A stretch of 64,000 nucleotides of DNA from the NCBI GenBank assembly GCA_963803025.1, contig CAWDKZ010000022.1, positions 1-64,000 on the forward strand, written 5' to 3'. The stretch is from Bog-793 sp963803025 (GTDB taxonomy: Bacteria > Actinomycetota > Acidimicrobiia > Acidimicrobiales > Bog-793). The notes under the pieces are model-generated. The model worked only from the letters and a program-made list of their open reading frames with translations. It had not been told where the DNA came from and made no database searches. The translations under genes and the position numbers were made by a program. Positions 1-8,592 of the stretch are shown here, one piece after another (the stretch's first letter is position 1; every line of letters begins with the position of its first letter).

Positions 1-548
1 CAAATAACCGCAGGTAAGAACGCATAAAGTGGTGACGACTGAGCCGCTATGCAGTGGAAGGCGTTTGGCCGGACTTCGGGGCGCCGTTTACCTTCACGGG
101 TCGAGCGGACGGGTGGCGCGTGGCACGAGATGGCGGTCGTGAGACGGAGTCAGTCTGTATCGTGAATCGCCGACCCCTTGGACTTCAGCCGTGGTTGCCT
201 GGAGACCTCTCGTGGTGACGAAGCAGTGAGCGGTCAACCCGGTACAACGAGCGACACTCCAGGTGACAACGCGGGCGAGCGACAAGAGGCCCCGCGCTTC
301 ACGCAGCCGAACAGGCTGGCACGGTGACCCAAGGGTGTCCGGTTCCCCGGAATTGGGCCGGCACGAATGCAACCCTCACCCGGCCAGACAGAGATTTAAC
401 TCATCGTCCTGACCAACGCCGAATCTCGCAGGATCGCCCAATCCCACTCGCAGGGGACTCACAGGTTCTGCTAGGGCCGCTTTACGTTACGCGTGGTATC
501 AAATCACCGACAGGGAGCCACCCGACCTGAGCAGCGAGGGAATGGGAC
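1..548. other. No gene recognised
   Basis: No open frame in these 548 bases has recognisable protein character. A purine-rich GAGGGAA just before position 549 probably serves as the ribosome binding site of the next gene. Confidence 0.5.
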
Positions 549-2163
549 ATGACCGAAGGCGCGAACCGATCTAATGGACGGGCTCCGAGAAGTCTGCCCC
601 GGCTCCTGCGGATAAGCGTGGTCGCGATCGCGCTCTTCGGTGGGCTGCTCACCTTCGTCGGAACCACTCCAGCCGGTGCGGCGGCGAACGGCACGGTGTC
701 ACTGAGTCCGCCCTCGATCTCAGCGGTCGGTGGGTCGACGACCGTTACGGTGACGCTTGGGTCCGGGGAAGGAAGTCCCACCGACAACGTTACGGTCAGC
801 ATCACTTCGGGTGGCGGGACCGCCACAGCGGCGAACGGTGACGCGACCGCAAGTGTTTATACGGCGACGATCACCGCAGGGGATATTGCCGGCACATACA
901 TGGTCAGTGCAGTCGACAACACCACCGGCACCGAAATCATCACGTCAGCGTCACTCACCGAAGTCCCCGGCTCCGCTGACAAACTGGTCTTTACGATCGA
1001 GCCGAGCAGCTCCGCGACCTCGAACAAGGCGTTCGGAACGCAGCCAGCCGTTACCGTCGAGGATCTCGACGGCAACGTCGTCACGGGCAGCCCAACATCG
1101 GTGACATTGGCCCTTGCGACACCGAACGGCGCTACGCTCTCCTGTAACGCCAACCCGGTGACCACCGACAACGCGGGCGTCGCGACCTTCGCTGGCTGTG
1201 CCGTCGACCTGACGGGTACCTTCATGCTCATGGCCGCCGCGACGGGGCTGTCCTCCGCGGTGAGCACCAGCTTCACCGTGGGCGGCGCGACAAGCGTCAC
1301 CTTCCTTCCGTCGTCCCCCGTGACAGCCGGGTCGAACGTCACCTATACGGTCTCGGTCGCCGAGGTGTCGGGTTCTGGAACCCTGACCGGGAGCGTCAGC
1401 TTCGTCGTCAACTCCGTCGCAACGTCAGGGTGCACAAACGTGGCGCTCAGCTCAGGGATTGCGAAGTGCACGCTCACCTTCGCCTCCCCCGGCTCCGACA
1501 CCGTCACGGCCATCTACAGCGGCGACCCGCTCTTCGCCGCCTCGTCGGCTTCGCTCACCCAGGTGGTGGCGGGCGCGACGAGGGTCATCGTCAAGGCGTC
1601 GTCTCCGCGGAAGATCAGCGTCGGGACGACCGTCACCTACAAGGTTTCGGTCGCCGAGGTGACGGGATTCGGGTCGTTGACCGGATCGGTCAGCTACGAG
1701 GTCGGCAGCAGCGCCCTGTCGGGGTGCACGGACCTGGCTTTAAGCACAGAGACACCGAGACCGACGTGCACGATCACGTTCGACTTCCTCGGCAGGTACA
1801 AAGTCACCGCGACGTACGCGAACGACCCGATCTTCGCCTCCTCGTCGGCTTCGGTCATTCAGGTCGTCGTCGCCAGGGTTGTGCCGAAGGAGACCGATAC
1901 CGTCCGTCCGTCGACTCGTCGCGTTCGGCTCGCAGGCGAGCATGCGGATCCATCTGTATGGCCGTCGCGGCATTGTTTCCGGGAAGATCAAGGCCAAGTT
2001 CGCCGGCAAGGCGATATGTGCGGCGACACTCGTGCGCGGCCACGCGAACTGCGCGGTGGATTCATCAAAGCTCGGACATGGCAAGAACACCCTTGTCGTC
2101 GTCTACAGCGGCCATGGCTTGTACCTACCCTCGAGTAGGTCCGTCGTCGTCAACGTGAGCTGA
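549..2163 (+). CDS. Secreted Ig-like repeat protein, frameshifted near its 3' end
   Basis: Probable secreted or surface-anchored protein of bacterial Ig-like domains. The N-terminus is a signal peptide: a basic stretch, a hydrophobic core around residues 22-40 and an AGAAA-type cleavage region. An Ig-like domain of intimin/invasin type follows (around residues 140-240), then two clearly related domains of about 95 residues in tandem, both with the YTVSVAEV/YKVSVAEV and LTGSVS motifs. The first frame stays open to 2138, but from about 1880-1925 it turns into Arg/His-rich nonsense. Another frame from the same region to 2163 continues with Ig-like text (LVAFGS, IKAKFAGKA, VVYSGHG, VVVNVS). One extra base there would explain this; the repaired protein would be about 537 residues. 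The start ATG has GAGGGAA upstream. Its partner or ligand cannot be read from the sequence. Confidence 0.75.
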
Positions 2164-2568
2164 TCGAATCACGTCAACGCTCGTTGATCTGAGCAGCAGC
2201 CAACCGGCGGGGCACGCGGGCGTCATCTTCACGCATGCGATGCGATGGCATCCGGGTCGGAACGCTGGAATAGCGCAGAATGTTCGGTCGGCTCTGGCAC
2301 ACGTCGATCGACACAGACACCGGCGCATTTGCTGACCGACGGTCCGCTGTAGTACCCGCCGACGAATCACGCTCGCCCAAGTGGCATCCCATCTAAGGCT
2401 GGGTGAAACCGACACGCACCGTTTCCCGAATCATCGGCACTGCGACGCGTCGGACCGGACTTCCGGAGATAGTAGGCAAGCAGTCGGCCCAGAAACTGCC
2501 GCTGAGCAGGAGAAAGAGGCCTGAGCTCTCGAAGGGGTCGTGTTCCTACGCGAGGCTGTGAGCTGGGA
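2164..2568. other. No gene recognised
   Basis: About 400 bases between the Ig-like gene and the 3' end of the transposase remnant. They may include the outer end of the insertion sequence, but I could not identify terminal inverted repeats. Confidence 0.4.
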
Positions 2569-3036
2569 CTACGCGACGGGCGCGGGCAGCTCGAAGTCGA
2601 GGAAGCGGGCTGGCTCGGCGATGTCGAGGGTGCGCAGGATCTCACGCTGGCGAGGCGTGGTCGCGCTGCGCTGGGCGACGCGGCCTTCCTTTGTCTCGAG
2701 CGTGACAAGGTGCATGCGCTCGAGCTCGTTGCGCACGTTGCGCCAGGTGTCGCCGGTCGCGTGCTCGATCGTGCGGATGAGCAACAGCGCCAGCCAGCAG
2801 AGCTGGACATGGGCGCGGATGCGGTCCTCGCGGTAGTGGTAGATGGGCCGGAGCCTGATCGCCGTCGCGGCTTTGAAGTCGCGCCAGCCCCGCTCGACCT
2901 CGGAGAGCTGCTTGTAGGCGAGGGCGAGGTCGGTCGGGCTCAGCGTGTCGTCCGAGGTGCGCAGGAGGAACTTCCCGTCGAAGCGCTCCTCGTCGGCGAC
3001 CTTTCCTTTGTCGATGCGGAGGAGCCCCTCACATAT
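2569..3036 (-). pseudogene. IS1634-like transposase, C-terminal remnant
   Basis: The C-terminal third of a DDE transposase resembling the IS1634 (IS4 superfamily) group. Supporting text includes RFDGKFLLRTSDD, LALAYKQLSEVERGWRDFK, the YREDRIRAHVQLCWLALLL segment typical of the C-terminal RNase H-like part, and an intact stop at 2571-2569. Homology begins abruptly near 3036 (ICEGLLRID); the catalytic N-terminal part is missing, so it cannot be active. The frame stays open upstream to 3147, but that part does not look like transposase. The break coincides with a 14-bp sequence repeated about 200 bp away. The remnant lies at the edge of the polysaccharide gene region. Confidence 0.75.
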
Positions 3037-3251
3037 TGGCGGGACCACCGACAGCAGTCTGCGCTCGTGCCCGCGCACGAGAACCGGAACGCTCGCCCGC
3101 GGGTGAGCTGAGCGGGTCAGGCTGCACCAGCCGGTACGACTCTGCACTGGTCAGGGGCTGCATGCGCGCAGAGCCGGCTACCGACGCGAATTGGTTGCGC
3201 AGAGCCCGCTCCGTTGGTATCCGAGGAGCATGATTGGTATTGGCGGGACCA
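3034..3251. repeat. 14-bp direct repeat flanking about 190 bp
   Basis: TATTGGCGGGACCA occurs at 3034-3047, exactly where transposase homology stops, and again in the same orientation at 3238-3251. The bases between have no recognisable gene. This may be a recombination or insertion footprint. I also see no recognisable gene from 3252 to 3420. Confidence 0.5.
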
Positions 3252-3420
3252 TGGCCGCTCGGTGTGTTTGGCGTGTCAAGCGGCGATCAGCGGACGCGGC
3301 CAGCCGGCGCTCAGGCTTCAAGTGCCTCGATGTCTGCGTGGTCGCCGAAGCGGCGGTTGACGCCGCGCGTTGCAAACCCGCGTACCGCGTCGCATTCGAA
3401 ATCAAAGCCCTCTCGCCCAT

Positions 3421-3426
3421 TAGGGT
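3421..3426 (+). promoter_or_regulatory. Candidate -10 element, leaderless type
   Basis: TAGGGT lies 6 nt before the ATC codon at which the downstream glycosyltransferase homology begins. Several conventional genes in this window have the same motif and spacing. No clear -35 is visible. Confidence 0.4.
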
Positions 3427-3432
3427 TGCTTA

Positions 3433-4533
3433 ATCGCTCGCATACTGCAGGTCACCGCCTACTACCCACCTCACCTCGGGGGCCAGGAGATTGCGGTCCA
3501 GGGCCTCTCGCGGGAGCTGGCCCGACGCGGCCGAGAAGTCGATGTCGTCAGCTCGGACCGGGGAGCCGCGCCGGGAAGGCGTCGGGAGGAGGGCGTCGTA
3601 GTCACCCGACTCCACAGCGTGGAGATCGGGCACTCCGCGGTGATACCCGGGTTGCTCCCGGCTCTGTTACGCGCGGCAGTCGACCGACCGATCGTGCACC
3701 TTCACGTCGGACAGGCGTTCGTTCCGGAGATCGCTTGGATCGCCTCCCGGTTGCGCCGATTCGACTACTTCCTCCAGCTACATGCCGATCTCCGCCCTTC
3801 CGGCGCAGCTGGGGTTTTCTTGCCGCCCTACAAGAGAATGCTGCTAGCGAGAGTCGTACGCGACGCGACCGCGGTGCTGCTACTGAACCGTGAGCACGCG
3901 GGCATACTCCGAGAGGATTTCGGCTACACCGGCGAGATCACGTTCGTGCAGAACGGTCTCGATGACGAGTGGTTCGACTCCAAGCGAGGGCGCGGGTTTC
4001 ATGGCGACGGCCCAGTTCGCCTCGTTTACGTTGGTCGGCTTGCTCCTGCGAAGAACATCTCCGCTCTCATCGACGCGCTCGCCCTGCTCGGCGAATCCGT
4101 CAGTCTGGAGATCATCGGTGACGGTGCCGAGGGGCGAGCAATCCGCCAGCGAGTCGCGGAGCGGGGGGTCAACCACCGCGTCAGCTTCCTCGGGGCCCTG
4201 TCGCGTGCCGCGGTGATCGAGCGACTCCAAGCGGCGGACGCACTCGTGCTTCCGTCCCTGCATGAGTCATTCGGGCTCGTGTTGCTCGAGGCGATGGCTG
4301 CCGAGGTCCCGATCATCGCGACCGACGTGGTCGGGATCCGAGAGCTTGTTCGGGACTGCTCTCTTCTCACCGACCCGTCTGCAGAAGGGCTGGCCTCGGC
4401 CATCCGACGCTTCCAGGGTCTCGCGCCGGGCGCGATCGCCCAGATGGTCGCGGCGGGACGCCGGAAGGCGGAGCAGTACCGATGGTCCGTGGTCTGCGAC
4501 GAGTACGAGGCGGTCTATGAGCGTGGGGGGTGA
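3433..4533 (+). CDS. GT4-family glycosyltransferase, apparent ATC start
   Basis: Retaining GT-B glycosyltransferase of family GT4, probably adding a sugar to a surface polysaccharide intermediate at the cytoplasmic membrane. The N-terminal Rossmann start (RILQVTAYYPPHLGGQE) is in frame from about 3439. The C-terminal half has VYVGRLAPAKN and the EX7E motif in SLHESFGLVLLEAMA. From 3433 the protein is 366 residues, normal for the family. There is no ATG, GTG or TTG between the in-frame stop at 3421 and GTG 3619; starting at 3619 would delete about 60 conserved residues. ATC 3433 is where the initiator should be (xARILQVT). It may be a true near-cognate start, a mutated start or an assembly error. 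The 3' end overlaps the flippase gene by 17 bases. Confidence 0.8.
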   Translation: MARILQVTAYYPPHLGGQEIAVQGLSRELARRGREVDVVSSDRGAAPGRRREEGVVVTRLHSVEIGHSAVIPGLLPALLRAAVDRPIVHLHVGQAFVPEIAWIASRLRRFDYFLQLHADLRPSGAAGVFLPPYKRMLLARVVRDATAVLLLNREHAGILREDFGYTGEITFVQNGLDDEWFDSKRGRGFHGDGPVRLVYVGRLAPAKNISALIDALALLGESVSLEIIGDGAEGRAIRQRVAERGVNHRVSFLGALSRAAVIERLQAADALVLPSLHESFGLVLLEAMAAEVPIIATDVVGIRELVRDCSLLTDPSAEGLASAIRRFQGLAPGAIAQMVAAGRRKAEQYRWSVVCDEYEAVYERGG

Positions 4534-5884
4534 CGGCGGACCCGGCACCGAACGGGTCGAGAGGGATCTGGGACGCCGCGACCACCTGGTCCCGAGCCCG
4601 GACTGGTTAAGAACGACACTGCGAGGCCTGCGTGGGATCCACCGGGACAGCCTGGTGACGAACTCGTTCTTCCTCGCCTCGAACACGGTGACGATGGGGG
4701 TGTTCGGATTCGCCTTCTGGGTCGTAGCGGCCCGACTGTTCGACCCGTACGTCGTCGGTCTCGCGACGACCGTCATCACTGCCGCGGCCCTCATCGGCTT
4801 CGTCGGGCAGTGCGGGTTCAACACCTCCTTCGTGGCGGTGCTCCCGACGGCGACGGACGCCAACGCCGTCATGAACACGGGGATGCTCGTCACGTTCGGT
4901 GTCGCGATGGCGGTTGCGGCCGGTTATGGCGCGATCGCCCCGATCTTCGTGACGAAGCTCGACTTCCTGCGGTCGGACTCGTGGTATTTCCTGTCGTTCG
5001 TCCTGTTCACGGGGTTCATCGCCGTGAATTCCGTGACCGACTCCGTGTTCATCGCGTTCCGCAACGCGAAGTACAACCTGCTCGTCGACGGCGTCATCCA
5101 GGGTGCGACGAAGCTCCTCTTCCTGGCGGCCGTCGTCGGCGTGGGCGCCATCGGGATCTTCGTCTCCTACGGGGCGGGCGCTCTCATCGCCGTCGCGGTG
5201 AGTTTGGGCCTGATGGCCCGCCTCTTCGGCTACCGACCGCGCTTCCGGCTGACGCTGCGTCCCATGGCCGGCGTGCTGCGCTACTCGGCCGTCAACTACG
5301 TGGCGAACATCTTCAGCTTCCTGCCGACCTTCCTCGTTCCCCTTCTCATCCTGAGCGGCCTGGGGGCGGCCGCGGTCGGATTCTTCTACGTGTCCTTGCA
5401 GGTGGTGAATGTGCTCTACGGTGTAGCCACCGCGCTGTGCCTTTCCCTGTTTGCCGAGGGTTCCCAGCGGGATGCCGACGTGCGGCGCCTCTCGGCGCGG
5501 AGCGGGGTCGTGCTTCTCGGCGTGCTCGTGCCCGGAATCGCCGTCGTCGCCGGGGGGAGCGCGCTGATCCTCGGGATCTTCGGGCCCTCCTACAGGCAAC
5601 ATGCCACGGCTTTGCTCGTGGTGCTCGCCTTGAGCGCACTTCCCGTCGCCCTCAACCTGTGGACCACCTACCTGCTGCGGTTGCGGCGGCAATTCGGTGC
5701 GTTGATCGTGACGAGCGCGATCTACGCGAGCGGGGTCTGCGTTCTCGTCGCCTGGTGGCGACACCGGCCGCTCGTCTGGGTCGGCGCGGCCTGGTTCGTC
5801 GGGAATGCGCTCGCCGGCCTCGCGGGTGTCGTGGCGCTCCGCTACCTGCGACGGCCGAGCTGTCCTGCTCCTGAGACGGCATGA
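4517..5884 (+). CDS. Wzx-like polysaccharide flippase (MOP superfamily)
   Basis: Multi-pass membrane protein of 455 residues, probably flipping lipid-linked oligosaccharide units across the membrane. After a hydrophilic N-terminus of about 45 residues, hydrophobic segments run almost to the C-terminus. The opening SFFLASNTVTMGVFGFAFW and the following WVVAARLFDPYVVGLATTV resemble polysaccharide biosynthesis/MOP exporters. ATG 4517 was chosen because upstream in-frame sequence overlaps the glycosyltransferase and has no MOP character. The overlap with that gene suggests one transcript. The substrate is unknown. Positions 5885-6014 between this gene and the convergent GT2 gene hold nothing I recognise. 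Confidence 0.8.
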   Translation: MSVGGDGGPGTERVERDLGRRDHLVPSPDWLRTTLRGLRGIHRDSLVTNSFFLASNTVTMGVFGFAFWVVAARLFDPYVVGLATTVITAAALIGFVGQCGFNTSFVAVLPTATDANAVMNTGMLVTFGVAMAVAAGYGAIAPIFVTKLDFLRSDSWYFLSFVLFTGFIAVNSVTDSVFIAFRNAKYNLLVDGVIQGATKLLFLAAVVGVGAIGIFVSYGAGALIAVAVSLGLMARLFGYRPRFRLTLRPMAGVLRYSAVNYVANIFSFLPTFLVPLLILSGLGAAAVGFFYVSLQVVNVLYGVATALCLSLFAEGSQRDADVRRLSARSGVVLLGVLVPGIAVVAGGSALILGIFGPSYRQHATALLVVLALSALPVALNLWTTYLLRLRRQFGALIVTSAIYASGVCVLVAWWRHRPLVWVGAAWFVGNALAGLAGVVALRYLRRPSCPAPETA

Positions 5885-6014
5885 CCAAGTCGACGGCGCG
5901 TGGTGCGGCTCCCGGCCGTGCGCTGGACCGACGAATCCCCGCCAGGAGTGCGGGCGTTTCCTCCACACACCCTCCGGCAAGGCGTGCGTCTTCGTTGGAC
6001 GAAGTCGAGAGGGC

Positions 6015-7304
6015 TCACCCTCCGGGAATTCGCTGACGGTTCCGCTCTGACGGGGTCAGGGTCCCGTCGCCGGCCCTACCCGCGCTCCCGCCAGCGTCGC
6101 CCCACCAGTTGCGGGCGACGATCGGAAACACAAAGCCGAATCCCGTGAGCGACGCGCCGTCGATCACCGCCGACTGTGCCATCGCCTCCAGCGCGATCTC
6201 TCGGGTGAAGGAGTGGACGTGATTCAGCCAGAGGAAGAAGAGCGAGAGATCGATGCCGACACCGGCAACACCGATGATGAGACCGACGACGAGGCAGACG
6301 GACGAGAGCGAGGGACGCCTGCTGGCGCGCGGCGGGGGACGCCCGGTGATCACCCTCTGGCGCTCGGAGAGGACGAATCCGGCGACGAGGGCCTGAACGC
6401 CGATCACGAGGGCGATGCCGGAGATGAAGCTCGGCTGCCAACGGAGAGATCCGACGGACAACCCGGACGGGACGAGCAAGCCCAGCAGCTGGAAGCCGAG
6501 CCCGATGACGATGAGCACGAAACCAGGCGCGACGAGCATGAGGTGGGGGGCGAGCAGCAGGATCTGGCGCAGGTGGCGCCAGCCGTCGGAGAAGGTGCTG
6601 AGCTTCGAGTCGCCGACGCGCTCGCGATAGCCCGTGCTCGTCTCGATGACCCGGAGACCGGCTCGCGTCGCTCGGATCAACATCTCCGAGGCGAACTCCA
6701 TCCCGGTCGCGGTCATGCCAAGACGAAGGACGTCGTCGCGGCGAAACGCGCGGTAGCCGGACTGGCTGTCGCTCAACGTGACCCCGTTCGTCGCGCGCTT
6801 GACGAGCAGCGTGAGCACAGGCGTGCCGACCCGGCGGTGGAGGACGGACATCGTGGCGCGCTGCGCTTCGGTCAGGCGCTCGCCAACGACGATGTCCGCC
6901 GAGCCTGCGACGATCGGCGAGACGAGCTCGCTGATCCGTGACAGGTCGTAGGTCAGGTCGGCGTCGGCCATCACGATGATGCTTCCGGCGGCGGCTTCGA
7001 TGCCCGTGCGCAGCGCTCTCCCGTAGCCGGGACGGCGCTCGCTGATCACGCGGGCACCGTGGGCGAGGGCGACCTCGACGGAGCGATCCGTCGAGTTGTT
7101 GTCGACGACGAGGACCTCGCTGGGAATTCCCGCGGCAGCGAGCGCCGTGGCTGCCTCGTCGACGCAGGGTCCGACGGATGCCTCCTCGTTGAGGCACGGC
7201 AACAGCACCGTCACCAGTATCCGCTCGGTCGGCAACGCCTCACTAACCACCGGACGGAACTCCCTCGCCGCTTCGGATGGCGACTTCCCAGAGGTGGGGA
7301 CCAC
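6015..7304 (-). CDS. GT2-family glycosyltransferase with C-terminal membrane segments
   Basis: Inverting GT-A glycosyltransferase resembling dolichyl/polyprenyl-phosphate sugar synthases. The N-terminal catalytic domain has LLPCLNEEASVG, a nucleotide-binding VVDNNSTD and the metal-binding DADLTYD. The C-terminal third has about four membrane segments, so the enzyme is membrane-anchored and probably makes a polyprenyl-phosphate-linked sugar. GTG 7304 was chosen because GGAG lies 6 nt upstream and a TACGCT -10-like hexamer sits at 7330-7325. The frame stays open to 7406 but with no family character. At 429 residues it is normal for catalytic plus four-helix members. It is divergent from the next GT4 gene. 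Confidence 0.85.
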   Translation of the reverse strand: MVPTSGKSPSEAAREFRPVVSEALPTERILVTVLLPCLNEEASVGPCVDEAATALAAAGIPSEVLVVDNNSTDRSVEVALAHGARVISERRPGYGRALRTGIEAAAGSIIVMADADLTYDLSRISELVSPIVAGSADIVVGERLTEAQRATMSVLHRRVGTPVLTLLVKRATNGVTLSDSQSGYRAFRRDDVLRLGMTATGMEFASEMLIRATRAGLRVIETSTGYRERVGDSKLSTFSDGWRHLRQILLLAPHLMLVAPGFVLIVIGLGFQLLGLLVPSGLSVGSLRWQPSFISGIALVIGVQALVAGFVLSERQRVITGRPPPRASRRPSLSSVCLVVGLIIGVAGVGIDLSLFFLWLNHVHSFTREIALEAMAQSAVIDGASLTGFGFVFPIVARNWWGDAGGSAGRAGDGTLTPSERNRQRIPGG

Positions 7305-7324
7305 GCCGCGCTCCAGAAGAAGGC

Positions 7325-7330
7325 AGCGTA
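7325..7330 (-). promoter_or_regulatory. Candidate -10 element of the GT2 gene
   Basis: Read on the minus strand, TACGCT lies 20 nt before GTG 7304, leaving a leader of roughly 13 nt that contains the GGAG ribosome binding site. Confidence 0.35.
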
Positions 7331-7413
7331 GCCCACCCCGAGCTCCCGCTGAGGCGGTCTGGGCGGGACGAACTTGAGCCTCGCTCGGTCCTCGTTGCGG
7401 ATTCACCAGGCAT

Positions 7414-7419
7414 TATGTT
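7414..7419 (+). promoter_or_regulatory. Candidate -10 element, leaderless type
   Basis: TATGTT ends exactly 6 nt before the ATT codon at 7426 where homology of the next glycosyltransferase begins. This is the same geometry as at 3421. Confidence 0.4.
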
Positions 7420-7425
7420 GGCGGC

Positions 7426-8578
7426 ATTCGCATCATCGAGACTCCACCGAGGTACCCGCCGTTCGTGGGCGGTGTCGAGAACGTCGCCCAAGCGGTGTGC
7501 AGTCGTCTCGTCGCATCTGGCGAGGACGTGCTCGTCGTCTGCGCAGACGAACCCCGAGGGGCGCCGGACGTCGGGGACGGTGTCCCGATCAGGCGGTTGG
7601 GGTGGGTGGCGAAGATCGCGAACACGAACATCACACCGAGACTTCCCCTCGTGCTTCTCTCCGAACCGTGGGACGTCGTCCACACCCACCTGCCGACGCC
7701 GTGGTCCGCCGACTGGTCCGTTCTCATCGCCCGTCTGCTCCGTCGCGGCTCGGTGCTCTCGTTCTACAACGACATCGTGGGCGAAGGTTTCGCTGACCGG
7801 GTGGCGCGCCTGTATCGGTCGACCGTCTTGCGCCTGACCCTTGGTCTTGCCGACCGCATCATCGTCGTCTCGGACTACTGGCGGGACGAGCTGCTCGCGC
7901 TCGACCCCGGCCTGGGGGGCAAGCTCGCCGTCATTCCGACCGGAGTGGACCTCCACCGCTTCACACCCGGTCCGGGTGGGGACGGCCGACAGTTGCTCTT
8001 CGTCGGACTGCTCGACCGATTCCATCGCTACAAGGGTCTTGCCGTGCTGTTCGATGCCCTGAGCATGATCCGCGACCCCTTCGAGCTCACCGTCGTCGGT
8101 GACGGTGAGCTGCGCCCCGAGTACGAGGCACAAGTGGCCCATCTTGGCCTGAGTGCGCACGTCCGTTTCGTCGGACGCGTCGAGGACGACGAGCTCGAGC
8201 GCGCTCTACGCCCGTTCAGATATCTACATCCTGCCCTCGGACTTCGCGCGCCAAGAGGGCGGTTTCACGCTCACCGCCCTGGAAGCGATGGCGAGCGGCG
8301 TCGCGGTGATACTCGCTGACGGTGCCGGCCAGGTGGCACGCGATGCCGAGCGCAACGGGGCCGGGCTGCGTGTGCCATCCGGCGACGCCGCGGCGCTCGC
8401 CGAGGCACTCGAGCGGTTGCTCCGTAACGACGAGGAACGTCGCCAGATGCGTGTCGCGGCGCGGCAACTCGTCGCGGCGCGCCATTCCTGGGACCAGATC
8501 GCCCGCGATCGTCGCGCCATCTACCTCGAAGTCGCCGAGGCAGCTCGCCAGCGTCGGGCCCGGCGTCGCCGGCTTTGA
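7426..8578 (+). CDS. GT4-family glycosyltransferase, apparent ATT start and internal frameshift
   Basis: Second GT4 glycosyltransferase of the surface polysaccharide set. The expected N-terminus (RIIETPPRYPPFVGGVEN) is in frame from 7429, preceded by ATT 7426. The nearest upstream in-frame stop is at 7375, and no ATG, GTG or TTG occurs before GTG 7465. At about 8200 the text DDELE breaks off and continues one frame over with ALYARSDIYILPSDF, then QEGGFTLTALEAMASG, the EX7E region. Removing one base in the GCGCGC run near 8200-8205 restores a normal 383-residue protein (DDELEALYARSD). This is either a one-base insertion that breaks the gene or a sequence error. It is followed by another GT4 gene after 14 nt. 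Confidence 0.75.
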
Positions 8579-8592
8579 CGGGGGGTTGCGCC

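Noticed and set aside
4607..5980. A 457-codon minus-strand frame opposite the flippase
   Set aside because: It is strongly charged text without domains, while the plus strand encodes a convincing multi-pass membrane protein.
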